Source: Paramacrobiotus metropolitanus
Lineage: Eukaryota; Tardigrada; Eutardigrada; Parachela; Macrobiotidae
Assembly: GCF_019649055.1 (NCBI RefSeq)
Contig: NW_026570224.1
Location: 3,534,001 to 3,598,000 of the forward strand
Direction of reading: 5' to 3'
DNA: 64,000 nt
Both the position numbers and the translations under genes were made by a program. Below the pieces are notes generated by a model. That model was not told where the DNA came from. It worked only from the letters and a program-made list of their open reading frames with translations, and made no database searches. Below are positions 1-13,400 of the stretch, piece by piece. Each line of letters opens with the position of its first letter. Position 1 is the first letter of the stretch.

Positions 1-154
1 ATTTTATTTCCATATTTACAGTCTTACCTATTTCACAATATTTGTAAATTGTAGTAAACCAGCACATTTCACTTATGGTTAGCGTCAAGCTAAATGCCTA
101 AACCGTATGTAAAACCATCCATCTGTGCTAAACCGTATGCATGTCTGGTTTAAG

Positions 155-2798
155 GATTCTTGAGTACTGAAGATGTTAATGCTCCGGGGAAATTATGGAC
201 TGGGAGATGTGAGAACAGCCGTTCAATGGGTGCGCCAGTATATCTTTGCATTCGGAGGTTAATATGAATTACGCGCAGTGAAATTTTTAAACGTAACACT
301 GAAGCGGACCATGATTATAAATTTATTACCATTAACTTGTTTTTAGGCAATCCGGAAAAGATTACAGTCGTCGGGCATGGCACGGGTGCCGTTTTGGTGT
401 CGGCCATGATGCTCGATCCCGAAATTCGCAGTAAGTAAGTGCAGTACTTGCTTTAAAAGGCAACAAATGAGCATATACAGTACGATAATACAATAACGGC
501 TGATATCGAATAATTCAATGATCAGACAGAAAACCTGCAAAACTTAATGCAGGCATCATCTCGGCCGCCATTTGCATGAGCGGAAGTGTACTAAGTCCGT
601 CTGCTATCACGCGCGCCGCCAGAATGAATGCGGCATCTGTAGCCAATGCGTTGCGATGTCCCAGCTCCACAACCACCGAGATGGTCTTGTGTTACAAAAT
701 CGCCAGTGCTACGGATATTATTACAGCTGTAACTGCTGCATTTCCCAGCATATCTATCCACTCTCCTGTAAGTGCAGACTGCAAATTGCATGCAATGACT
801 ATACTTACTTTTAGAAGTATTTGTAAGTAATGCCGCATAAGTTTCTGTGAGCATTATAGTCTTTTTTAAAACAGTTACGAACCGTATACCGGCGCGTCGG
901 TCGTACGTAGTAGATCTAGGTATCACATAAATGCAGGGAGAGGAAAGGTTCTCTCTAAATATTGACGGACATCATATTCCTTACAAACCCGAATGGGTGT
1001 TACAAAGTCAATCGTGGCATTTTCGCGGTGGATTTCTGAACGGATTCCTTGCCGAAGACGCTAGTTTGTCAGTGCTCAGTAAGTCTTTAGAATTCGTCGA
1101 CTTGTGTGCTGTCTGCCTTTTTCTTCATGGTAAAAATATAAACTACCTATATTGCATAGCATGTTAAAGTTTGTTATTAATTGTTTTGTAAGCTTCTTTA
1201 ATCTGCACATTTTGATTTCTTTTTCAACTACAATCTGCTGAGTAGACAATATTCAGAGTACTTAGTTGCAGCATGACATTCCCGGTGCATCTATAATTAC
1301 GTAAGGGTACAGACCGTACAGCTACTAGGCCCACACCATCTTGCGATTTGTTCTGATAGATCAGTGGCCAGAAGTATTTTCCCAAGGCAATCCTACCCTG
1401 GAAAACGTCAAAGCCATCTATATCCCTTATTTGCTGCGAAGCGTAGTCGCATGCTCACTCCCCCCGCTGTCCATTGTGGAAGCCGTTTACAACCGATATG
1501 GTTTCGGTTCCACCGCAGATCCAAAATCTCTGAGGAAAAATTTGATCAATGTGCGTTAACTCAAATCTACAACCGCAAAAAAGGTTTTGGCGCTACTTGC
1601 ATGGCTACATACAATAATTGTTAAAAACGTACATGTTAATGTGGACGGTTTTATTTTTCATAAAGTTGGCTAACGATATTGGCTGGCGCATTCCCGCTGT
1701 GAAAGAAGCCATTGTATACGCGGAGAAAAACCTAACTGAATTGGGCAATCAGGTGTACAAGATGTCCTTCAACGACCATATCGGGCAGTACGCTTTTGGC
1801 TTGCAAGATCTAGGTTTGTGTATACGCTGTGCGTAACGCATGTCTGCGTAACATGATGAGGAGATATTGAATTGTGTTTTTATGTGAATTAAGTTTTTAA
1901 TGAACTGTGTTGTAACTAACGTAATGTAATAATCTGCTCAGTACGTTTGCTTTGTTAAATATCTTGCAGGCATGTTTCACGGTTTGGATACCCAGTATCT
2001 TTTTTGCGGCAAGTGGAACTTCGAATCTTCTTGGGAACAGAACTAACGAAAGGGTTACGCGCCAGTTACGCCTGCTTTGGACGTATGTCGCCAGTTATAG
2101 GTGAGTGAAACGGGAAAGAAGACTCCATATAGTTTTACAAATGTATAAAGATCACCGCTCCGCTAACAACCTTTGGTACCTATGCTGTTTTGTGCATTAC
2201 TCATACCTTGCTTAGCGCTACAGATACGTACATACATTCCACCAGTGCACTCTCTCGGTTATCGGCTTTCGCGTCCAATACGAGTATTATTTTTAATTGG
2301 TATAATATCCTCATAGTTTCCAATGCATAGTTGGTGTAATTATTCTAGTGCTTTGTAATAGTTCGAAGCTCTCGGTGAGTGGTCATGAATTGGTGTAACC
2401 TTATGAAAAAATTTTTTTGCAGCAATGCTTTTGGAGATCAATTCCAGCCTAGTCGTGGCAATATGCTGCACCTGGGCCAGAGTGAAACCTGGGAAAAGGT
2501 TTCAGATTTCAAATTGCGCGAATTAGTACATTTTTGGGATAAAGTGGCAGCGGTCAGCTGCAGCAATTCGCAGAGTGTACATCTTTTATCACCGCCGGTG
2601 ACGAATCCATCCGCTCCTGGTTTCAGTGGTGCTCAGGGAAGGTCTGTTAATCCAGCATTCCATCATGTATTTACAAGCAGCTGGCCGGTGTATGGTATGG
2701 GACCATTCCCTACCTACATCAATCCTGTGGCAGCTAGGGTGCCAACAAAGAAAAAGAAAAGTAAGCGTGAAAGTACAAGAACTTGTACGATACAGTGA
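155..2798 (+). pseudogene. Carboxylesterase-like copy 1, partial, Ser lost, two frameshifts
   Basis: The 5' part lies beyond the left edge. Exons read as 155-257, 347-430, 553-767, 937-1078, 1360-1550, 1666-1813, 1970-2100 and 2423-2798. They align exon by exon with the three minus-strand paralogs, with one extra intron (258-346). The nucleophile elbow, GESAGG in copies 2 and 3, reads GHGTGA here, so the catalytic Ser is Gly (codon 379-381). The triad Glu (GFLAEDAS) and His (GMFHGLD) remain. Exon 155-257 is 103 bases where splice phase requires a multiple of three, and exon 1970-2100 is 131 where the paralogs have 130. Each needs a one-base skip (near 178 and near 2041) to restore family reading. 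After the second shift, the phase into the next exon agrees with the paralogs. The last exon adds a tail of about 75 residues ending in a basic KKKKSKR run. Splicing at 2761 to 2963 instead would end the protein at 2988. This is either a decaying gene or one with two assembly errors; esterase activity is unlikely either way. Confidence 0.7.
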
Positions 2799-3446
2799 AT
2801 GCACCAAGAGGAATGTTGGAGCATTAATTTATGTTGATAACCGTCGTTTACCACGAATCGATTATTAACGACCTTTGGAGCCATACAACAGAAATGCCAA
2901 AATGAATGATAAATATATTATGTTGCCCAAGAGAAGGTATTGATTTGATTTACATATTGCAGGACGCCGAGGAGGAAATGGACGATAAAATTGCTGTGAA
3001 GCTGGAGATCGACTTAGTAGCTGAAAAAAGCCTGTCGTTGGCAAGATTTGATATGAAATCCGAAATTCCGTATAACAGGCTCGTTTCATAAATTTTTGTT
3101 GACGGAATTTCCTCGGTCCCGTCGTACTATCGATGAAGTATTATTGTCGAATGCTACCGTGACTGGTTTTGAGTACATTTATTATGCTACATTATTAATT
3201 TCATATGCCAGAAGAATAGTTAAATAGCCACTTTAAATAATCTGTACAACTGCAGTAACTGCCTCATTTTATTATGTAATTCAGCACATCATGAGATGCC
3301 AGATGTACATGTAGTAATTATTAACAAAACTGTGTGAGTGAATCAGACTGGAGTAAATTGAACAACGACAGTTCCTTGCGGTAGCGAGTTTGACGACTCT
3401 GTCGCCACAACCAAACATTTGGCTCTATGAGGTTGTTGCAAAATGG
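2799..3446. other. Convergent 3' flank between esterase copies 1 and 2
   Basis: AT-rich sequence where copy 1 (plus) and copy 2 (minus) end tail to tail. An open frame at 2906-3091 follows an acceptor-like AG at 2961-2962, but the phase from copy 1 does not enter it, so I do not count it as coding. Nothing else is recognised. Confidence 0.5.
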
Positions 3447-6437
3447 TTACGCACTCTTTGTAGACGCTGCATCTTTTAGTTGGGGGGGTGTTGCACAGCT
3501 TCGGGCGTTTTCAATTTGTTTTGTCCAAAACTGAGAAAGGTCATTGAAATCTTCTGTACCGGTTTCCCATTTTCCCGACTGACCGAATTCCACATAGCCC
3601 GCACCGGCATTTGGGCCTTCTAAGTGACTGCAAACGCAAAGAAAGGTCAACACGCAAAATGGACAAATAATTAAAAATAAGTAGCTTGAGAAACCTGTAA
3701 ATAATGGGTTGTTATTTTGTTGCAGTAAAGTAAGTTTAATTTAATTACCCGTTGTGAGCCACTTGATGGAACATATTCCGGAAGTTATCGATAATTTCAT
3801 TATCCACGGTGTGATTAGCCATCAGGACTTTGATTGGCCCATGAAACAATAGTATTAAATCCAACCCGTGAAAACTTCCTGTAAATTATCATGCATACAT
3901 ATCGTCGCAGGAACCACCTTTCAAGGAAGTACTCACACAACTTATTGGCGCTATTTTTCTTTACCTAAACCGTTGTAATTCGGATCATAAGAAATACGGT
4001 ATAGCTGGTTATGCACTTCAGAAGAAAAAGACCGGTTGGCATAAACACGAGCTTCCTGAATTGCCGGAAAACCAAATGTGAGGTCAGTAACTATCTGCAA
4101 ATAATACAAAACTCGTTAATGCGACATAATTATACAATTCATGTATCATTATGGTTAAATAATCATGGCACTGTTTACATGGTAAGTTTTTCGCATAGTA
4201 GTGGGGCGATCGTCATTTTCAGCGAGCTTATAGTACCGCAGAATTTGTTCCACCGTGTCCGTAAGGTTGCAAGGGTGCATTAGACGAGCGTTGTCCGTCA
4301 CGATTTTTTTAGCAACGTGGAAATCAAAAGTGGAGTTAGGCAGAAAGAGATCCCGTTGGGCCACTAGTGAAAAAAAAATGTCAAAAACGAAAAAAATGGT
4401 TTTATGTTAAAATACGCAATAATCATTCAGACAATATCGTTAGTGAGGATATTTACACATCATCAATAGTGACGAATCCTCCCGCAGAAATCCGGTGATA
4501 AAAGTGCCCTCCCGTTTAGACTCGCTTTGTTTTTGTTTGCTGATCATTTGAGCAGGAGGCTCCGTTACGTGTTCGCCATCGATTACAGGAGCAAACATAA
4601 ACCACATCTAACAATAAGCACAACTACCACGATGGTATAGTGCGAAATCAGTTGTAACATTTTATTTGTTTGTAATGGTTTATCAATACTGTAATTAAAA
4701 TAAGTCCGCGGTTGATTGTACGTACTGTAAAATTTTTACCGATGAACTCGGTAACTTTTAGCAATTTTTCCATGGGAGCGTCCTTAAGGCACTGGACGAC
4801 TTCCGCCTGTGAGGCGTTAAGGCATCCAAGTTCTTTGGCAACTGTATCATAACCAATTTTTGCCGCCCGATTGACAGACCACGACGACAGCATGCTTCCG
4901 CTCATGGCTATACCGGCACGAACGCTTTCTGCAAAGAATGCAAAACGTGTTTTTCTCTCATTAGCTGGCTAAAATAACAGCATAGTATTATGCAAATATC
5001 GACCAAAGGCTTCTGTTGTAACTTATATGTACTCGACTACTCGTATAATAAAGTGCTGTTCTTGATCGTCCCGTAATTCGTACCTCTGACATCTTTGTCG
5101 AGAAATACTGCTGAAGTCAGCGCACCTCCCGCGCTTTCTCCAAAAACGGTGATTGCTTCCGGATCCCCACCGAATTTTGCAACGTTTTTCTTTACCCATT
5201 TCAAGGCCACCTTGGCATCTCCGATTCCGTAATTACCTTTGATTGCTCCGTCTCCTGAGCTTAAAAATCCTAAATCGCTTTCCATTTTAAAAAATATAAG
5301 TCCACTTTGTATCGCACATACTAGTATAACATAAAGAGCATCAAATAGTATGATAATTACTGTGAAGTTTGAACGTACCAAACGCAAACACTCTGTAATT
5401 AATCGTGACGACCACTGCATTGACTGCTCCTGCTAGCTCGGTCGCATTGTACAAATCTTTGTCGCCGACTGCAAAAAATACTCATGAACTGCTATATTTC
5501 CTACAAGGATCAAGATATAATATATTGCGTACTATTATTACAAGTATATAAGTCCAATCTCACGTATACGTACTTTGGAAACCGCCACCATGGATGAAGA
5601 ATAAAACGGGAAGCTTTTTGTCTTTTGTGCTTTGTTTAACCGATGGCACGTACACGTCCAAATACAAACAGTCTTCGTTCAACGTCAAGTTACCTGTTAA
5701 AAGAAATCTCAAGTTTAAGCACCATTACGTTTCCCGTGAAAACTCAAACCTTCTTATCAGTATCGTTTCATATTGTTAACTCACTTTCATGAAATTAGAT
5801 ACAGTTATTGTAATTTGTAACTTACGTAAAGGAAAGCCAGGAAGCGCAGTAACATGTTGAGGGCATACATAGCCTTGTTTCGGTCGATCCGGATTGGAGA
5901 AATACGAGAAATCATGGTTTTCTTCGGCATGCTGAAAATTACTGCGGTAAACTTTCAACTGACAAAATATCAACGGTTGGAAACCTTGTACGTGATGCAA
6001 AATTTTCGTTGTTGATTGCAGTTTGGTTGCAGTGGAAAATTACTTAAAATTATTGGGAAGAACAGTTCAAAATGCGGGTTACCACACAAATATATAGGTA
6101 ATACACAGTCTGTCGCAATGCTCACAGATCGCCTCGAAGTGGATATTTAATATTTAACACGGTTATGACGTCATGAAAAAACACCGAATAGGTTATTAAA
6201 ATACACCGGTTATAGAATTACCTCGAACCTTTTAGCTACCCCATAACGAATTCCGTAATAGACATATCCAGATTTTGAGAGACACCTCTCACAAGAATAT
6301 TTTTCGCCGGTCAGAGTGATTTCCGGTGTGAGCTGCACATGATCTTCTTGGCTCAGCTGCTCGTTCTCGGCAGCAGTGAACGATACACAAACAATCCAGA
6401 TAAACAAAATGCGAAGAAAATTCATTATTTGATTCAT
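3447..6437 (-). CDS. Secreted carboxylesterase copy 2, catalytically intact
   Basis: Alpha/beta-hydrolase of the carboxylesterase/cholinesterase family, expected to hydrolyse carboxyl esters outside the cell or in the secretory pathway; the substrate cannot be read from sequence. Exons on the minus strand run 6437-6222, 5931-5826, 5693-5574, 5468-5379, 5269-5084, 4928-4726, 4607-4457, 4363-4179, 4094-3965, 3878-3749 and 3627-3447, giving 565 residues in one frame. A signal peptide occupies about the first 25 residues (hydrophobic stretch FLRILFIWIVCVSF). The [11 protein letters not shown] signature precedes the oxyanion loop HGGGF. Triad residues: Ser about 223 in GESAGG, Glu about 350 in GFLREDSS, His about 466 in GSFHGLD. 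There is no C-terminal HxEL retention signal. The start at 6437 or 6425 is preferred over 6452 because it places the hydrophobic core near the N-terminus. It lies head to tail with copies 3 and 4. Confidence 0.9.
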
Positions 6438-6922
6438 TTTGCAAATAAGCAATTAAAAAACTTCCAAATTTTGTAACCGCCAAACATCCAAAAACTTTCC
6501 TTCCAGCAATACTGAGCAGAGGAAAAAGTATTCCGAACAGCAGATTACCGGCGAATGCGATTAAAACCTGATGATTATTTTCAGCGCCAACAAGATTGCA
6601 ACCCGCCGGCAGCCTGATAGCGATCTTGTTACTACGATCTGTTACTCGTATCTGTGGCATCACGGTTTTTACAGTCAAAACACAGATTTTCTGAGCCATA
6701 TTGTATGCATGACTGCAAGTAGTTCTTTGGTTTAAGAATTTTGTGCGATATAAGAAATTAATGTCTCCGCGGAGTATCATTTTATAACGTCTTTATGATT
6801 CTTCAAACAACAGCAACGGCCTTTTAACAGCACAAGGCTGCTGATGTGGTAGTAGTCAGAAAATACAACTTCGCGGCACAAAACTCTAGTAAAACTCTTC
6901 CAATGCCCAAAACGTTTAATAG
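6438..6922. other. Spacer between esterase copies 2 and 3
   Basis: 485 bases holding the promoter of copy 2 and the 3' flank of copy 3. No clear TATA box was found. The antisense open frame running through 6289-6780 overlaps the copy 2 signal-peptide exon and shows no family resemblance. Confidence 0.4.
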
Positions 6923-9712
6923 TTATTTTCCGGAAGAAATATCTTTTAATTTGGTTGCAGAACAGTTTCGAGAATTCTGTATAATGTTAGACCAGAAATT
7001 AACAGTGCCCCTAAAATCATCCGTGCCGGTTTCCCATTTCCCAGACTGACCAAATTCCATGTATTTCACTTCCGTGCCGACATCAGGGCCGTCTATACGC
7101 CTACGAAATTACGTACATGCATTTTTAAGATTTTGTTGTGCACACTTAAACTACATAAAAACATACTTGCACGGTAATGTCTTCAAGCAATCTTGCACGT
7201 AATTTAGTGGTGCATAAGGAATACGAAAACACTTCAGTAAATTTACAAATGCGACAACACAAAGCTTACCCTGTGTGGGCAACTTGGCGAAACATTTCTC
7301 GAAAATCAGCGACAACCTGATCGTCAACAGTCTGGTTAGCCAATAGAGCCTTTAACTGGCCAGAAAACAAGAGCACGACGTCGAGAACATGGAAGCTTCC
7401 TGCAAATATACAATACATGTAATACATATACATTATACCGTAAGCACTTTAATAAACTTCAGTAGAACCTTGTCTGTTTCAAAAACTTTCCCTATGTGCG
7501 CATAATTGTTTGACAACCCTGTAGCAGAATGGATTTAGAATTTACCGTTAGTGCAAAATTGCAGATTGTTACCTAAGCCTTGATATTGTGGATCGTAGGA
7601 TATGCGGTACAGCTGATTCGGGACAGAAGAGGAAAAGGTTCTGTTGGCATATAACAACGCTTCTTGAATCGCCGGAAAGCCGAATTTCAGATCCGTAGTT
7701 ACCTGGCAGAATGCATTATTTTGTTGATCAGTTAATCTTGTATAGGTAGTTAAAAAGATGTAAGGGTACATGATAAACTTTTCGTATCAAATCCCGGCGT
7801 TCGTCGCTTTCCACAATTTTATATTGCTCCAGGACTTGTTCGACTGTATCCGAAAGGTCACACGGCGATAACAGGCGGATGGCGTTCGAAACAAGTTTCT
7901 TGGCAGTCTCGTGATTAAATGTAGCATTTGGGGCGAACAGGTCCCTATTCATCACTGTGTGCAAAACGTTTTCTATTTAGATTGTATCAGACAAATTGTA
8001 CGACAGCTGAGCTCCACATTTACTAGCCAAAATTAACGAAGAATCTTCGCGCAAGAATCCAGTGATGAAATTTGCTTTAGAATCCGAATTTTCCTGTTTT
8101 GGTATCATTTGAGCGGGTTTGTCACTCAACTGTTCTCCATCGACTACCGGAGCGAACAAAAATTGCATCTAAAATATTTCAAGATAACGGTTTCCTACTG
8201 CTAATCAGCATCTTGCACTTACTTGTACATATATTAATCGTAATCACATATGTACAGAGTACATAAAAGTTAACAATCCAGCAACAATTATTAATCAAAT
8301 CAATTATAGCCATTTGATGGTGTTTCCACAGCACACTTACCGTAATATTTTTTCCAATTCCTGTGGACACATTCAGTATCTTCTCAAACGGCGCTTCTTC
8401 AATACACTGCGCCATCGAGGCAGTGCCTTGATTTACCGGACATCCCAATAGATTTGCCAAGGTCACGACACCGAGTTTTGCATCGTGATTCATGGCCCAT
8501 ACTGTCAGCATGCTGCCGCTCATAGCGATAGCGGCGCGAACGTTTTCTGTAGAAAATAAGAATTTCATAATCAACTTTTGTTTAACATCTTCAGGTTCAG
8601 ATAGCTGCTTTTTCTATGAAGCGAATAGCACACCGCGAACGTTTTTATCAAGAAACGCAGCCGATGTGAGAGCGCCTCCAGCACTTTCTCCCAGTATAGT
8701 GATGGCATCGGCATTTCCGTCGAATTTCCTAATATTTTGCTTAACCCATTTCAGGGCGGTTTTAACATCGCCAAGTCCATAGTTGCCTTTAAGAACGCCA
8801 TCGCCGGTAGTCAAAAATCCTGGACCGTACAATAACCAGTAATTATAATGCCTGTTACACCTTGATTTGCGATGGTATTCGTATTTTTTACAAGTTTTTG
8901 TAGGTATTCGTATTTAATTTTCTACTGACCAAAAGCGAAAAGACGGTAATTTATGGTGACCACGACTGCATCAATGGCGGCGGCCAGCCCCGTAGCATTA
9001 TAGAGATCCTTTTCACCAACTAAAAAAAGAGTTTGGTATATTAAAAATTAAAGAGCAGCAAATTCGAATTCTGCAATGTACGAACACTGAAATCCGCCGC
9101 CGTGGATCCAAAGCAAAACAGGAAATGCCGCCGGTTTCTCTTTACTAATTGGTGGAACGTATACATCCAGGTATAAGCAGTCTTCACTCATTGATAAATT
9201 ACCTATACGGAGTACCGGTTGATAACACACAACTAAATTTAGTCGCATTGGTTTCGGAGCTTAATGAAATAAATTTCGAATGTAACGCATACTCACGCAT
9301 CGGAAGTCCCGGAAAAGCCATGGGATGCTGCGGGCAAACGTAGCCCTGTTTTGGGCCACGAGTTGGACTACTTAAATACGAATAATCCGTGTTAACTTCT
9401 GATGGCTAGAAAGAACAACCGTAAATACTACCAATTCACGTGAGGCATCTTTAATATAGCTACAACCGGATTGTCAGACATTTACAATTACATCTTTCCC
9501 GTGCTCACTTTAAATCTTTTGGCATTGCCGTAGCGGATTCCATAATATGCATATCCGTGCTTGGAAGGATTTTTTTCGCATACATACTTTTCCCCGGTAA
9601 GAATTATTTCAGGAGTAAGCTGAACCTGACCGTCGTCTACAGTACTTTCACCTGCGTTAGCCGGAAGTATGGCTACTGCGCACAAAATTAGAGTAAGGGA
9701 GGCGCACAACAT
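6923..9712 (-). CDS. Secreted carboxylesterase copy 3, catalytically intact
   Basis: Closest relative of copy 2, with the same eleven-exon structure and the same splice phases. Exons: 9712-9509, 9405-9297, 9202-9086, 9019-8930, 8819-8634, 8546-8341, 8168-8024, 7954-7770, 7702-7573, 7399-7270 and 7100-6923, totalling 559 residues. The signal peptide is [20 protein letters not shown]. The oxyanion loop is HGGGF. Triad: Ser about 219 (GESAGG), Glu about 345 (GFLREDSS), His about 461 (GSFHVLD). The C-terminus ends KLKDISSGK without ER-retention or GPI features. The third exon uses a GTTCGT donor; an adjacent GTGTTC would break the frame. Expected reaction is carboxylic ester hydrolysis, with a possible role in detoxification or lipid-ester turnover by family analogy only. 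Confidence 0.9.
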
Positions 9713-10467
9713 TCTGGGATGTCTTAATTGGCGGTTATTTTCAACAACAAAAGAATTCGTTTAGCGTTAATTTGTTTTCCCAGTCCCTAGATCACGTGCG
9801 TACGGCAATTAAAATCAACGTCCAGTCCAAACGAGTGTAGAATGTTTTTCTGGGTTTTTCTGGTGCCCTGTGTGCCTTTTTGACATATTTATATTGTACA
9901 ATTGTATGTACATGCAGTACCGTGTGCGCCATAAATCGCTATTGCACTAAATTCTTTTGTAGTGCACAGTCTGCAGTCTGCACAATTGATTACAAGACGC
10001 TGAAAATGTGGACCAATTACGAAGTTCAATTTCAAGATGTGCGATCTTTTGCTTGAGCTAATTGGAACTATTATCTACATACTGGCCAGTTACGTAATCA
10101 CTTAATACATACATATACAGTACTTATATCCTTGCTACTTATTAAAACTTTGTTAAGAGTTAATTACTTTATTAACAACTGGGCATTAGTGCAGTATAAT
10201 CCAGTCCACAGAAAAAAATACTTAAAATCCACCACAAAGGTGTATTCATAATCACAAATATATTATTATTATTAAAAACTGGATACCGGTTTTAGTATAA
10301 TATGCAGGAGCTCAAAACGCGATAATACTACAACTCAGTTAGCACAAAATAAACACCAGTTCAGCACATAAGGCAGTGGGGCCCTAGTATCGTTCGAGAC
10401 CGGTAACTTGAAGCAATTACTTAAACTCGTTAAGTGATCAAAATAAACTTGTTGCCATGTGAAAATT
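9713..10467. other. Spacer between esterase copies 3 and 4
   Basis: 755 bases of AT-rich sequence (about 10090-10340 is especially so) with the copy 3 promoter and the 3' flank of copy 4. No coding signal or repeat structure was recognised. Confidence 0.4.
9886..9895 (-). promoter_or_regulatory. Possible TATA box of esterase copy 3
   Basis: The minus strand reads AATATAAATA here, 174 bases upstream of the start codon at 9712, which would give a 5' leader of about 150 bases. AT-rich surroundings make chance matches likely. Confidence 0.3.
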
Positions 10468-13400
10468 TTAAGCACACCCAGCTTTATGGAGAGGCTCCCA
10501 AAACTTTAACAGTTCGTCCATATTGGACCTTGTACTTTGCCACTCGTGTCCATTTCCAAGAATGATCTGATTGCCAAGTTTCTGGTTAAACTGGGTTCCA
10601 AAGCCGGTACTACAGAAAATAAAGAGATAATTGTCAGTGCCACAACTTTCCTACGGTGGTAAAAAAAATAATGTATTGAATGCAACGGCACAATATGTTA
10701 CCAAGAGGGCTTAATAACCAAACCATAATAAATTTTATTATTAAATTATTGTTCCAATTATTAAAAACCAAAACAATAATATTCTAATGAGTCCAAATCT
10801 ATGACAAATATGATAATTTTGATGACACCTGGTACATACACAGGATATCTGCACCTCATTCATAAAATGCAGTTGAACGGATAACGCTAACTTGTTGCTT
10901 ATGATTGTTGGAGAGCATCGACAATTCATTTACCCGTAACGAACAATATGTCCCACTAGGCGGCGGAGCTCGCGGCTGACCGCCTCGATACTGCGATTAC
11001 TACTCAACGTGGACCCTTGGACCAGTCCGAACAAATGCGCTGTTTCCGGATTGGGCGATATGGCTGCAAATGCAATACATCATCACTTCCGCATCAATCC
11101 AATACTGCCTTTTGGCACCATTACAACTTACATCTTGTTTCATAGCTGTCATCGCTGGATATGACGAAGAGCTGATTGCCTGTCGACACCGAAGATTGTT
11201 TGGCATACATGCTGCTCTCCTTGATTGCCGGTATGACGAAAAAGACATCGTTGGTCAACTGGAAGAACACGTCGAAGTGGCGTTTCACACATCATATGAT
11301 CAGAAAAGCTGTTTACACTGCGCGTACCCGCAGAATCTTCTCTGTCAACTGGGCAGGACTGTTGGCTGACAGGAAGCCATATTTGTCATACACCGTTTGG
11401 ATCATATGTTGCTGATTGGAAGGTTTGTCACAGTGGCGCTGAACGAATTCGAGGAGCGATGGAATGAATGTTGCGTAAATCCATTCCTGATCGATCGTAC
11501 CGTGACCGAAGACCCGTGGAATCTTTTCTGCAAAACAAAAACAAAATTAAACTGTAAGGTCACTGATATTTTAGTTGAGAACTCACTTAAAAGCGGCCAA
11601 GCTGCGTCATTGGTCGAGTATCCCGTAACGTAGCCGCCTTTCAACACCCACGTCGGACCATCCAACAACCATGACGGTAAAAACTGGATTTGCAATCCAT
11701 CGACGACGGGAGCCCATAATGAATTTCCCTATTCAAAACCGTAACAATATAATCTCTGGCCAAACGCGCATTTTGTATAGCTATTTAAATATGACACTTT
11801 GCATATTAGTCTTAAAATATAATCATATTGCATTAAAGAAAAAGCCACCACACCGAAATGCAATAATTAACAAGAAATACCAGCAGATCGGTCATTTGTC
11901 GTTCCACTCTCGCCGCGCTATCCAATAGCTCGACCGTGGTCAATCGTTTTAGGCAGGCAGTAAGAAGTTTCGTGTCATTGGAACAACCCACATCAATGGC
12001 AAGCCTCTTTGTTACAGCAGCGGGATCCGACTGGACTGCCCACGGAGAAAACATATTACCGCTAAAGGTCACTGCGCCATGGACCAACCCTGAAATCGAC
12101 ACCATATTGTTGTTGATTTAATTAACGAGTAACGAGAAATGCAACCAGATACCTCGCACATCGTCATCCAGTAAAAGCATGGACACCAAAGCTGCACCCG
12201 CCCGTTCTCCAGCTAAGGTCAACTTCGTTTTTTCGCCTCCAAAGCCCTGAATATTGTTGTGCACCCATTTTACGGCTAATTTTAAGTCGTACAGCGCCCA
12301 GTTTCCGGATGCCACGTGATCGCCGGTACTTAGGAAACCTAAAGCCAAAGAAAATAAAATTATTTTTCTCGAGCAACTACGTGGTACATCTATGTCCAAC
12401 CAGTAAAAATCCCTTAATAACCTGTCGATATTCGACACTAGATTTATCTGAAAAAAAAACGTCTTTCGCTGCGTCTTTAATTTTGCCAAAATTAGTTCTA
12501 GAGATGCAGATAACTACTGGCAAACGTTTTGTAGTCGCACAAGGAAATAAACTGACGGATGATATATGCGAGTAGTCGACAAGCCGGTACGTACCAAACG
12601 GTCCGAGACGATAATTAGGCACAACAACAATGTTTCCACTGGACATCGCCAAATTCCCGGCGCTGTAAGCATCTTTGTGCCCCACTACAGAAAATTTATA
12701 ATACCCATTACCCAGCGATCTTATCCTCATATAACATATAACATGTACAGAAGCACAGCTAATAAAGAGGTGACAGAAGCAGAAACACAGTTAATAAATA
12801 AGCAGCTACCATTGTACGTAGTGTACGTATTATTGTGCTTTGTTTACAAAAATACTCCGTTTTTTGCTACAAGGTAACAAGTACAGTATGATAATCGACT
12901 GCTTTTTTGTGCGTCAGTAAAAAGCGCATGTACTTTTGAATTGACCGCCATGAATCCACATCAAAACTGGCCATTTTGACCACCCGAGATTCTGGTGATT
13001 TTTAAACACAGGTGGAATATAAATGTCCAGATACAGACAGTCCTCGTTTAGCGGCAGTGGTACGCCACTGGAATACGGCGCTTCATTAGCGATTTGTGGG
13101 CACACAAATCCGCGTTTAGGTTGGCTGGTGTTGCGCAAGTAATCATGATTACGGTTCAAGGTGGAAGGCTGCAAAATAACGGATCGATATTTATCTTACA
13201 CAACCACGTAGAAAATCACACAAATCGTATCACAGGCATCTGAAAATAACGGCGGCATGGAACAATATCCCAAGAAATACACGCACCTCGAAACGCTTAG
13301 CGGAAGCGTATCGTATCCCGGTGTAGGCGAAGGCTCGCCATTCACCATCTTCCGATGTCCAGTATTGTTCGCCGGGGAAAACCGCATCGGAAGTATATGC

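Noticed and set aside
2906-3091. 61-codon frame as the last exon of esterase copy 1
   Set aside because: Entry from the donor at 2761 is in another phase and reaches a stop at 2986-2988; reading on to the stop at 2796-2798 is simpler.
6289-6780. 163-codon minus-strand frame over the start of esterase copy 2
   Set aside because: It overlaps the signal-peptide exon of copy 2 in a different frame and matches no family.
11070-11415. Two plus-strand frames opposite esterase-like copy 4
   Set aside because: They are antisense shadows of exons 7 to 9 of copy 4.
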